A stretch of 64,000 nucleotides of DNA from Hirsutella rhossiliensis (Eukaryota > Ascomycota > Sordariomycetes > Hypocreales > Ophiocordycipitaceae): contig NW_025408671.1 of NCBI RefSeq assembly GCF_020360975.1, forward strand, positions 4,774,001 through 4,838,000, in the 5' to 3' direction. The translations under genes were made by a program, and so were the position numbers. Under the pieces are notes generated by a model. It was not told where the DNA came from, did no database searches, and worked only from the letters and a program-made list of their open reading frames with translations. Each line of letters opens with the position of its first letter. Within the stretch, counting starts at the first letter, position 1. This document shows positions 1 to 9,232 of the stretch, one piece after another.

Positions 1-662
1 ACTATAGTTAAAGAAGAAAGAGAAAGAAAGAAAAGAAAGAAAAAGGATGCCTTTTTATATACCCCTTAGTAAAGGAGGCTACTTAAGGCTAAGGGGATAG
101 GTAACCTAAGACCTATATAGGTCTAGGCCGGCCGCTAGCCGCCTAAGGGCGTATATAATAAGCCGCGCTCTTATTTATATAGCTAGCCGGCTAATAAGTA
201 TAGAGCTAAGTACCGGCTACCTAGGTTAATAAGTATAGGAATAATAAAGCTAGTAAGGCTAGTATAATTAACGAAAAAGGGTAAGGTAGAGCTATTAGTA
301 TAAGGAGCCTAAGGCCTAGTTATATAAAAGCTATTAATAAGGTAGCGCCGCGCTATACTAAAAGGAGGGTATTATATAAAAGTCTTTAACTATTATAAGT
401 TATAGGCTTAGGCTATAGCCTAAGCTATATAGTTATATATAAAGGGCTAAATCCTATATATATATATATATAGGCTAGCTATATATAAAAAAGCTTAGTA
501 TAGCTTATTAATATTATCTTATAAATAGTATATATATATATACCTTTACTTACTTTATAATATTTAAAAGCTAAGTAAGAGGCTAGAAGCTTACTATATA
601 GTAAGGGGATAAAGACTAATTTCCTTCTTACTTATAATAGGGAAAGTACTTAAGTAGATACT
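1..662. other. Unrecognised RIP-mutated flank left of G1
   Basis: No gene is recognised here. The stretch opens with a purine tract (about 8-46), contains a perfect 16-bp palindrome at 109-124, a small GC-richer patch (about 125-175) and a TA microsatellite near 454-470. I translated the minus strand to see whether it continues element H, whose integrase N-terminus is cut at 14124 on the other side of G1. No zinc-binding or integrase core motif appeared in any minus frame. It is therefore either a different, heavily mutated repeat or H sequence too eroded to read. Confidence 0.5.
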
Positions 663-1037
663 TTAATAGGGACGAGGGTATATACTTAAAGTATACGTAG
701 TATATAGCTAAGGATTAATAGAGCAATTAACTATATAATTATTTAATTATCGGTCTTATATATAGCTCTAAGGGCCTTAAGTTATAGATATAAGTCTTAG
801 AGATTTCTTTACTTTATATCTCTTTATCTCTACTAAAGTCGCGTAACTAATAGCCTTTACTTTAAAGGGGAAAAATAAAAATTTAAATTAACTATAATTA
901 AGGAAGATACTTAATTAGATAATTAAGGTCTTTATAAAGCCTTTAATTATACTTTAAAGTAAGTTAAAAGAGGGGGTGCTAGGGGTCTTATCCTTTTAAC
1001 GGGCTAATATCTATAGGGGTGCGATCTTACCTATTAA
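663..1037 (-). repeat. G1 3' LTR
   Basis: About 375 bp, matching 13749-14123, 46446-46819 and the reverse complement of 29268-29643. Nearly all differences noticed between copies are transitions. The inner edge is set where this copy continues into Y (CTCCTCCCTAGCG) while the 5' LTR copy continues into outside sequence. Confidence 0.9.
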
Positions 1038-4000
1038 ACTCCTCCCTAGCGACTTTCCGACCTAAGATACTAATAGAAAAGGCGCGATAATAATAAGTAA
1101 GGCTCTCTTCCTAAGTATATAAGTAAGTAAATAAACTATTAATAGAACTTTTCTCCTTTACTATAATCCCTTCCTTTTATGTTATTTATTCCTTCCTTTA
1201 CTTATAAGCTACTCGTTTAGCTCTTTCTTATCTTTACTTATATACTTCCTTCTTTAAATAATTATCTACTACCCCTTATATACGCTCTTAAGTATTCGCG
1301 CTTATTATTCTTAAGGGCGTTAGGGAAATAAAGTAATTAGTATCTTTACTAGTCTATAGCTTTAGGTATAGCTAGATTAAATAAGCTATAAAGTCTTATA
1401 AACTAGTTATTATTGCGTCGCTAGTAGTCCTATATAAATATATAGAATTATAGTCGTTAATATCCTAGTAGTAGTTTTAATATATTCCTAGGTTTTTAAC
1501 TCCTTTAACCTAGGAGGGTTTAAAGCCTAGTATAAACCTTATAGGAACTATAGCTAGAGAGGCTATTACTATACTTTATTTCTAGGGAGTAATAAGGCGC
1601 GCCGTAGGCGTTACTAGAGTCTTTAGCCTTAGGGTAATTAACCGAGCGCTTAGTAATTTTAAAGTCTTAGGGCGAGTTAGTAGCCGCGCTATCTACCTTT
1701 CTTCCTTACTAGCTTCTTATTAAGCTATCGGTAGGGGTACGGTTATAAGTCTTTTACTCCTTTATACGTTTAGAGGGATCGTTAGTAGCGGGCGAGGAGT
1801 AGGCCTATTCTCGATTCCTATTAATATAATTAGATAGTTAGGGGTCTTTTTAAGGAGGAGTCTTATAAAGAAACCGCGCGTAGCTTAAGCGATCGGGTTA
1901 GGTTGCTCTATAAGGGTAGCTAGCGTAGTTAGCTCTTTTCTCGCTCTCCTTACTATATAAGCTAGTTCTATATCTCTTTAAAGCGGTGGTTTCTATCCGC
2001 TAGGCCTATCTTAAAGGTTAACTACTTCTAGGACTTCCTAGAGGTCTTATTCTTTTTAATCTCTTAGAATAATATAGTTATATTAGTAAATCTATTTATA
2101 CTTAGGAATCCTTATAAGAAAGACTCCGCCGAAAGTTATTAAACCTTAATTAGATAGTATCCTTTATAGTCGTTTAACCCCGCTATTAAACTACTAGGAA
2201 ACTCTACTACCTTATAATATCGCTTATATATAATTATAAGGATATACCCTTATATTCCTATTTTACTATTATAAAGAAATAATAAGTATAGGGAGGCTTT
2301 ATAGAATAAGCTAGTAAAAAGAGGCTCTATAATATAGTCTAAGGGAATAACCCTTAAAAGATAAAGACCTTTACTAGATATCTATACCTTCTTCTAGGAA
2401 AAGCGGGTTAAGATAAGCCTATCCTTATAAATAAAAATATATATAAAATATATAAGTTAATTATAAGTAGAACGGATACCCTATTACTTATTTTAGCCTA
2501 GCGGTTCCGAAGATATACGCGATATAAGAGTAGGTAGGGCATAGAATATTCTAGTTAAATCTACTACTTATACTAGAACCTATAGTCTTACGTTAACTAT
2601 CACGCTATAATTAAACTACCTACTAAGTTAGGAAGATATACTATAGATAGAGCTTTTTAAGTACTATAGAATATACTAGAAAGCTAACTAATTAGTCTAC
2701 TAGTAAGCGAGCAATAGTCTATAAAAGACAAAGGATTTTCCTAAGAGTAGTAGATAAAAAAAGTAAGTTTATAAGTATCTTTTATAACGCTATTCTTTTA
2801 ATATATTATTCGGCCCCTTATATACTCGTTATAAATTCCGGATAAAATCCTACCCTATACTCCTTCGACCGATCTTTCCGCTTACGTTATCGATTACCTA
2901 ATTCTATACTTATTACTTATACCTTCTTATAATAATTAAGTTCGTTCGCCGCGATAGCTTAGATTCTATATATTAGCCTATTAACGTAGCCTTTTATACT
3001 TATCCTCTTATCCGGCTTAAAGAAATACTAGTCTTAGTATAAGATTTTATCTATTTATAGGGCTTCTTATATTACCTTATACCTTTACTTTAGAATTACT
3101 TTAACCTTTAGGTATCGCTACTTAATTATCTTAAGGTATAGCCTAACTATACCTTTAACCTAGTATTAAATTATTATTAAGGCTAAGTAGCTATATTCCT
3201 ACCCTTCCTACTAAGCGGTATAAGGGACTAGCGTATAAGTAAAGTTATAAGGAACTTAGAGGATATAAAGAAACTACCGCTATACTTATAAGAACGTATA
3301 GAGTCTAGCGTGCTATCTCTCTTTCTAAGCATTAAAAACGACTAAGTTTCCTTCCTTATAGTCCTAAAAGAACGCTCCCTAGTAAAGTCCCCCTTTATTT
3401 AGTCCTACTAAAAAGTTAATAACTTTAGTTATATACCTTTATTTATATATAAAGCGACTAAGGTTAAAAGTAAGAGCGGTAAACTTAATTAAATACTCCT
3501 TATCGTTTAGGTATTTATAGTACTTTATATATCTATCTTTTATATCTTTAATAGGTTCCCCTTAATAGTTAGTATAAACCGATAGTAGGTAAGGTAAGGG
3601 GTATACCGCGTTCTTAATACTTCTTATTAAGATCTTAATTATCGCGCTAAGGCTAAAGCTCGTAGCCTATCGTTTATCGATAGCTCTATAGAGAAAGTTA
3701 TATATATCGACGATATACTCTTCTTAGTAGGCCTTATTCCTAGTAAATCCGTTTATCTTTTTAACGCCTTTATATATTATCCGAGCGTCTTTAAGGGTAA
3801 TATCCTACTATCTAATAAGGCCCGTTAGTATTAAGTACTAACGATCTTTATAGACGTACTAAGGAGGTTGCTTTTACTTATAAACGTCTTATTAGTCTTA
3901 GTTTATAAACTTTTCCTTATCTTTAGCGTAGAAGCGCCCTTTACTACCTTTTACTTTAACTTCGCTATAGTAAGTAGGTAAAATAAAGCTCTTATTCTTA

Positions 4001-4161
4001 AATAGTAATACGCTAAAGAAGATAGCGGCATTCTTAGGGAGGTCTATAGCTAGGCCTAGGATGCTATTTAGGTTCGCCGCTATATCTTAAGAAAAGGTAG
4101 AGTAAGTAAAAGAGAGGGAAAAGATAAGATTAAATAGTTAGGGTAAGTAGTTTTAAGTTAT
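1026..4161 (-). pseudogene. Y: extra long reading frame of family G, sense to pol (G1 copy)
   Basis: A reading frame of about 1,045 codons can be followed on the minus strand from a probable start at 4161 (ATA, from ATG; it would read M-T-Q-N-Y-L) to a stop just inside the 3' LTR. The sampled internal stops are TAA or TAG at positions that would be Gln before RIP. The product is hydrophilic and rich in Lys, Arg and Gln. Near its C-terminus is a basic, repetitive Lys/Gln/Arg segment (about 1195-1260), and its last codons overlap the polypurine tract. I recognise no catalytic motif or family. It is not gag, protease, RT, RNase H or integrase, since all of these are found elsewhere in G. G1 has lost about 190 bp near 1790 relative to G3, while G3 has lost about 695 bp corresponding to 2240-2937. 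The intact protein was therefore probably near 1,110 residues. Plus-strand shadow frames are also fairly open, but the minus frame gives the more protein-like sequence. Confidence 0.6.
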
Positions 4162-4572
4162 AACGCTAAGAGGCTAAGAGGGTATTATATATATATATAA
4201 GAGTTATATTAGTAGAGGGGATTATTATAAGTAGGGAAGCGTACGGAGTATATATATATATATATATATAGAAGGAAGAAAAAGGAAGGAAGAAGGAAGG
4301 TATAATAAGAGGAATAAATAGTTATTAAAGCGCGCGGTTATTAGTTACTTTAGCCGGCCTTTATAGCGGTAAGGTCTTAAGCGTATTTAAGGGTTACGCT
4401 TAAATAGCTTCTTTTATTAGTTATTAATTAATAAGCTATTTAATCTCTACCCTTTTATTCTCCTTTTTACTCTTTCTATTCTTCTTCTTCCTCTTCTCTC
4501 TTTTATCTTCTTTATTTCTCTAGACCGCTACCTCTTATCTTCTCCTTTTATAACTACTTCTTCTTCCTTATT
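4162..4572. promoter_or_regulatory. Spacer between divergent X and Y, probable bidirectional promoter (G1)
   Basis: These 411 bp separate the inferred start codons of Y (minus) and X (plus); the spacing is identical in G3. The spacer holds a TA microsatellite (about 4248-4271), an adjoining purine tract of GGAAGAA-type repeats (about 4271-4300), and on the X side a long C/T-rich tract (about 4440-4570). Pyrimidine-rich leaders just upstream of start codons are common in filamentous fungal genes. That the spacer promotes both frames is inferred from layout only. Confidence 0.45.
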
Positions 4573-5800
4573 ATATCTTATAAGACCGCTAAACTTAAAA
4601 CTAAAGAGCTACTAGATATCGTTAACCTTTCTTTAACTACTCTTTTATAACCTTCCCTTATTACTACTACTCTTTTTACTTAGAATTATTATACTAAGGT
4701 CTTTCCTTTTTATATAAAGTACTTTTAAGTAATAACTATCTAACTTATCTAATCTCGCTTAGCTCGTTCTAACTATCTTCTTTTATAGATCTATAGTTAC
4801 TTTAAGACCTAGGTCTATAGTAAAAATAATATCGGTTACTAAGGGTTTTTAATTTATATAGAAATTACCTTTTAGTTATAGGTTCTATTAAAAGCTCTTA
4901 ATATCGTTAAGATTAAAGCGTACGGTCGCTCTCTTCTCTCTTACTTTCTTAAGAGCACGCTAAGTTAGTATAATTAAATCGTCTTTTATACCCTTTATTA
5001 TAGACGTTAGTTAGTAACCTATATCCTTATAGAAATCGCTTATTTACACGGATACTTTTTTTCTTAGCTTAGTTTAAGGCGGTAAGAATACTCTTAAGTA
5101 GTCTTGATTACTTTATATAGAACTTATAATCCTTACCTTTATTAAGGGTATATTTAAACTTATTAGATAACTATAACTTCCGCTTATAAGTACGTTATAT
5201 TTCCTTTTTATAAGTATATTTTTCTTCTAAGTACTATTAGCGGTTCTTACGCTAACTATATTTAGGATTTAACTAAGGCGCCTATTTATAAATAGCGGTA
5301 CTTCCTTAGATACTATAGGGCTACTTATAACCTTAATAGATTCGCTAACTATATATACGGTTATAATTTCTATACTAATCTTAAGACTAATAAATTTTAC
5401 GATAAGTATATTAGTAATAAGACCGCCCCTTATCTTCTTTATAATATCCTTAATCCCTTTAGTCCTACTAAGGATTTAAAGAAAGGGAGGAAATTAACCT
5501 TATACCTATTTTACCTAAAAAGAGATTATATAGGTTTAACGAGCTCTCTCTTAAGTAATAATTAGATAGTCTTTAAGTTCGCTTTATAGTAGTCTATAAT
5601 AGGTTTACTAAGAGTAGGTAGCTTTATTTAGTCGCTATCTTTAGTAGTAAAAGTTTTTCTCTTAAGGTTATATATATTTAATCTAGTAAGTCGAAAATAT
5701 ATTAAAATTTATCTTATAAGCGCGTTTATTTTCGCTATAGTAGGTCTCCCCTTTTATAATAAAGAATAGACGTCCTTATTTATAAAGTAAAAATTCCTAT
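4573..5800 (+). pseudogene. X: extra reading frame of family G, antisense to pol (G1 copy)
   Basis: A single plus-strand frame runs from a probable start at 4573 (ATA from ATG, then S-Y-K-T-A, which would have been S-H-K-T-A) for over 300 codons. Its stops are nearly all at would-be Gln codons. Legible segments include K-E-L-L-D-I-V near the start and Y-F-L-R-Y-Y-R-A-T near 5300. G1 has a 1-nt deletion near 5480 relative to G3, after which the same protein continues in another frame (R-F-N-E-L-S near 5540). In G3 the frame stays readable for several hundred more bases, so the full product may reach about 600 residues and end near 6400, tail-to-tail with pol. I recognise no domain. The antisense direction and own leader suggest a separate transcript, perhaps a captured gene. 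Confidence 0.55.
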
Positions 5801-8800
5801 TTTTAAGGGAGGTAAGTAATAAGAATATTTATTTTCTTACTTTATTATTTAATTATACCTCTATTTATCTTCTTTAAGGTAGTAGAAGGTAGGTTATTAT
5901 TAAGGAAGGGTAGGAAATATTATCTTTATCTACTTAAGGAGCTTTAAGTAGAAAATTTAAAACGGTAAGGTAGTAGATAAGGCGCTTATAAATATCTTAG
6001 CTATTATAGTCGTCCTTTAATTAAATAGTTAAACGGTGCCCTAGTTATTAGTTAGGTTCTAGCGTGCTTCTTATAATAGTTATAGATTTTTATCTTTACT
6101 ACCTTTTCCTCCCTAGCTCCTTTTTACCTCTTTTTTTTCTCGTTAGATTAGCGTTTTTAAGGCTCCTATATAGAGATCCTTTTTTACTTTACTAAGTTAT
6201 AGCAGCTAAACCTTAATCGTATACCTTAGGCCTTTCTTAGGTATTTATAGTCGCTCTTCTTTCTCTTCCTAGCTTTAATCCTTCTAAGGTTTATTAAGAA
6301 GTTATTACGACCGTAGTACTATTTAATCTAAGGCTTCTCTACTTAGTAGGAGTAGTAAACTATCTACTTTATTTATTATTTCTTCCTTCCTCTTCTTATT
6401 AAGAGTAATCTTATCTTAAAGTAACTAGTCGTCCTTAGTAAAGTACTACTAACCTTCCTTATCTTTTTTAAACTTTTTTAGATACTCTCTTAGGATTATC
6501 TTATTAAGTATAATTCTATCTAGAGTCTTAATCCTATACGCCTTAAACTACTCCGAGCGCGATACTACTTAAAAGAGACCGTTCTACCTTATTTAATACT
6601 TAGCTTACCTCCTTAAATTATTTAATTGTCTTACGTTAAATAGTAAGATAAGGTTTCTAGGTTATAGGCTTTCTTTCTTTATTATATACTTATTAGCTTT
6701 ATCTATCCTTTCTATTAATCGATTCCGATATCTTATTACTCTTTTCTTAGCTTCTTTTATATCTTTTTCTTTCCTTTTTAAAACTTATACTTATACTTTA
6801 AATAATTCTTCTCTTATCTTTACTTTATCCTAGTCGATTAGTCGCTAAGTTAAGTATTCTACTTTAAGAGGTAGTATTAGTTCCTATCTATATAGTAGGT
6901 AAAAAGCTAATATTCCGTAAGACTCTTTAACTACTATTTAGTCTATAAAGATTACTTAGTTAAGGTATTTAATCTACTTACTTTTTTTCTCCGCTATTTT
7001 TATAAGTACTATTATTAACCTTTAGTACCTTTATTTTACTATTACGTTTACCTTTAGATTATATACTAAAGTTTAAATAACTTTAATACTTATATCCTTA
7101 AAGATATACTTAAAGTCTTTCTTTATTTTAGGCCTTCTATTAATTATAGTATATAGTATTACGCTATACCTATAAATAATAAAGAGTATAAATTTAGTTA
7201 TAGCTCCTATAGTAATTTCCTTAACTAGGGTTACTTCTACTTATTTAGTAAGGTCGTCTTATACTTCTATAAGGTATAAATACCTATAATTAAATAGTAT
7301 ATACTAGCTATTAAAGTAAATCTTACTTATAAGGTAGCTAGGCGCGGTCGCGTTTATAACTTCCTAGGGTCTCTTAGTTATAAAGTATTAGTATTCTTTA
7401 TAAGAAGAAATTATACTATAAATATCGTTTTAAAGGCTAGCCTATTAATACCTATTCTTTATAAATATATATATAACTTATCGTCCTTTATATCCTATTT
7501 ATATATAGTACTTTACGATAATCCTTTTCTATTCTTTTAGGTCGTCTACGACTAGTATAGGTCCCCTTTCTTCCTTCTTAGGGAGTCGCTAAAGCTTTTA
7601 ATCTTTAATATAGAAATTTAGACTCTTTAGATATAGCTTCTTATAGTCTTATTTAGAAAGGCCCTCCGGCCGTTTTAACGTTTAAAGGAAGTCTATAATT
7701 ATCCTCGATTCCTTTAAGTAGTCCCCTTATACTACGTTTAAGTAAAAGTCTATAAATTCTTTAATATCGCCTTCTATTTCCCTATCTAATATATTAGAAG
7801 GTCCTTTAGGCTTTCTTAAGATTCTATTAGCTATACTATTTTTCTTACTTTTAATATATTATATAGTAAAGTTAAAGAGGAAAATATAACTTATTTAGTA
7901 AGTTATTATAGCTCTAAGGACGTCTTTAAGGGCACCTATTAGTTAATTAACTAAGACCTATATATTAGTTTCTAAGATAAAATATACGCTATATAAGTAT
8001 ATTCTTAGTCCCTTAAGCGCACTTAATATAGCCCTATACTCCCTTTTTATTATATTATATTTAGTTTTTACTAGTAACTACGTTTTACTTTTAAACCTTA
8101 TAGGGCGCCTCTTTCTATCGACGATTTATATTAAGACTACCCCCTAGCTAAGTAAACTAGTATTATATATTAGAATAATATCTCCTCTTCTTAGGCCGAT
8201 ATCGTAGGATACTAAAAAGACTAGATTAGTAATAGCTTCTTTAAGGGTAGCTATTACTTTTATTTATTTATCTCCTTATTCCTAATAAACTTCTTTCTTT
8301 AATAGGTCTATAAGGGGTTTTACTAAGATAGTAAACTATTTAATCTAGATTCGATAGTATCCTATAATACTAAGGAAAGCTCTAATATACGTTATATTAA
8401 GGTATCTGATTTATTCTTTAATTTTAATAACTTTAGCTTTTATAAAGCACCTTTTATTTATTCTATAAATATAACCGATAACTTCGGTTACTTACTAGTA
8501 GAATTTCGATTTAGCCCTTATAATTATATAACTAAAGAGTTCGACGTTAACTAAGACTTTATTAAGGTTAATAAGGTATTTAAAGATAAATCTCCTTACT
8601 CTTAACGCTACCTCTTTATTATTATACGTTATATCGGGCCCCTTAATACCTATATTATTAAGGAAATTCCTATAGATATTCGGTATAAGGTCTTATAAGA
8701 TTCTTTATATTATCCTTATAAATTAGCTAACTAAGTTTATAGCCCTTTAAAGGAGTATATATATATATAAGAGGCTAATAAGTATCGCGAATATTATTAA

Positions 8801-8835
8801 GTTATAGCTTTTAATATTAAGAGGGATCTAATTAT

Positions 8836-8933
8836 TATCGCGAAGACTATTACGCTATATAGGTAAAAGTAGAACGCGCGCTCTAATAGGTACGCTGTAA
8901 TTAATATATAACTAATAACCGCGTTTTCCGATA
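8836..8933 (-). repeat. TRIM terminal repeat (3' copy, left)
   Basis: 98 bp, matching 9133-9232 with mostly transition differences and small indels in the TA-rich part. Both copies end GCGTTTTCCGATA. Confidence 0.85.
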
Positions 8934-9132
8934 TACCCCCTTAGGGATCGCGGCTCCGCCGGGATTCCTAGACCTAAGCCTACGACGCGGAGTCGAATAC
9001 TAAGCACCGCGCCTATTACCTAGGAAATCTAAGAGAGAGAGGGGTACACGGCTATCTATAGGTATTACCCCGCAACGCGTAGTTACCGGAAGTTATAGGG
9101 GGTAGTTTACTACCCCCTCCCAGGCTTATAAC

Positions 9133-9232
9133 TATCGCGAAGACTATTATGCTATATAGGTAAAAGTAAAACGCGCGCTCCTATAAGGGCGCTATAATTA
9201 ATATATATAACTAATAACCGCGTTTTCCGATA
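9133..9232 (-). repeat. TRIM terminal repeat (5' copy, right)
   Basis: 100 bp. It directly follows the primer-binding sequence AGGCTTATAAC (9122-9132), which on the minus strand reads GTTATAAGCCT, the RIP form of GTTATGAGCCT. Confidence 0.85.

Larger units (their letters stand above)
8836..9232 (-). mobile_element. 397-bp TRIM-like mini-LTR element inserted in G1 pol
   Basis: Terminal direct repeats of 98 and 100 bp (8836-8933 and 9133-9232) flank 199 bp of non-coding internal sequence. A 5-bp target duplication ATTAT is seen at 8831-8835 and 9233-9237. G3 carries the empty site near 59960. The repeats start TATCG and end CGATA, the RIP form of canonical TG...CA ends. The outer-left repeat is followed by ATACCCCCTTAG, which on the minus strand is the polypurine tract. 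The right repeat is preceded by AGGCTTATAAC, the primer-binding site. Both sequences are shared with Copia family C, and the repeat edges (TCGCGAAGA) also resemble the C LTR. It codes for nothing and is probably mobilised in trans by family C. The internal part keeps several CpA sites and is far more GC-rich than its surroundings. Confidence 0.82.

Noticed and set aside
2240..2937. A separate inserted element in Y of G1
   Set aside because: The interval has no terminal repeats or duplication, the Y frame reads through the boundary on its left side, and the G3 junction falls at an ATAATTA microhomology. A deletion in G3 is simpler.
3690..3740. Plus-strand motif K-V-I-Y-I-D-D-I-L-F, looking like a reverse-transcriptase active site
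   Set aside because: No other RT landmark lies in that frame, and the minus strand there belongs to the long Y frame. It is treated as a shadow match in TA-rich sequence.
4248..4271. TA dinucleotide runs here and elsewhere (454-470, 55362-55384) as replication or centromere signals
   Set aside because: Short TA runs are expected throughout RIP-mutated DNA. The ones in G are conserved element features and the others have no special context.
8934..9132. A tRNA- or SINE-like sequence in the TRIM interior (GC-rich, with GTCGAAT and GGATTCC-like motifs)
   Set aside because: I could not fold a cloverleaf or find A and B box spacing in either strand; the LTR-type repeats, primer site and polypurine tract explain the element.
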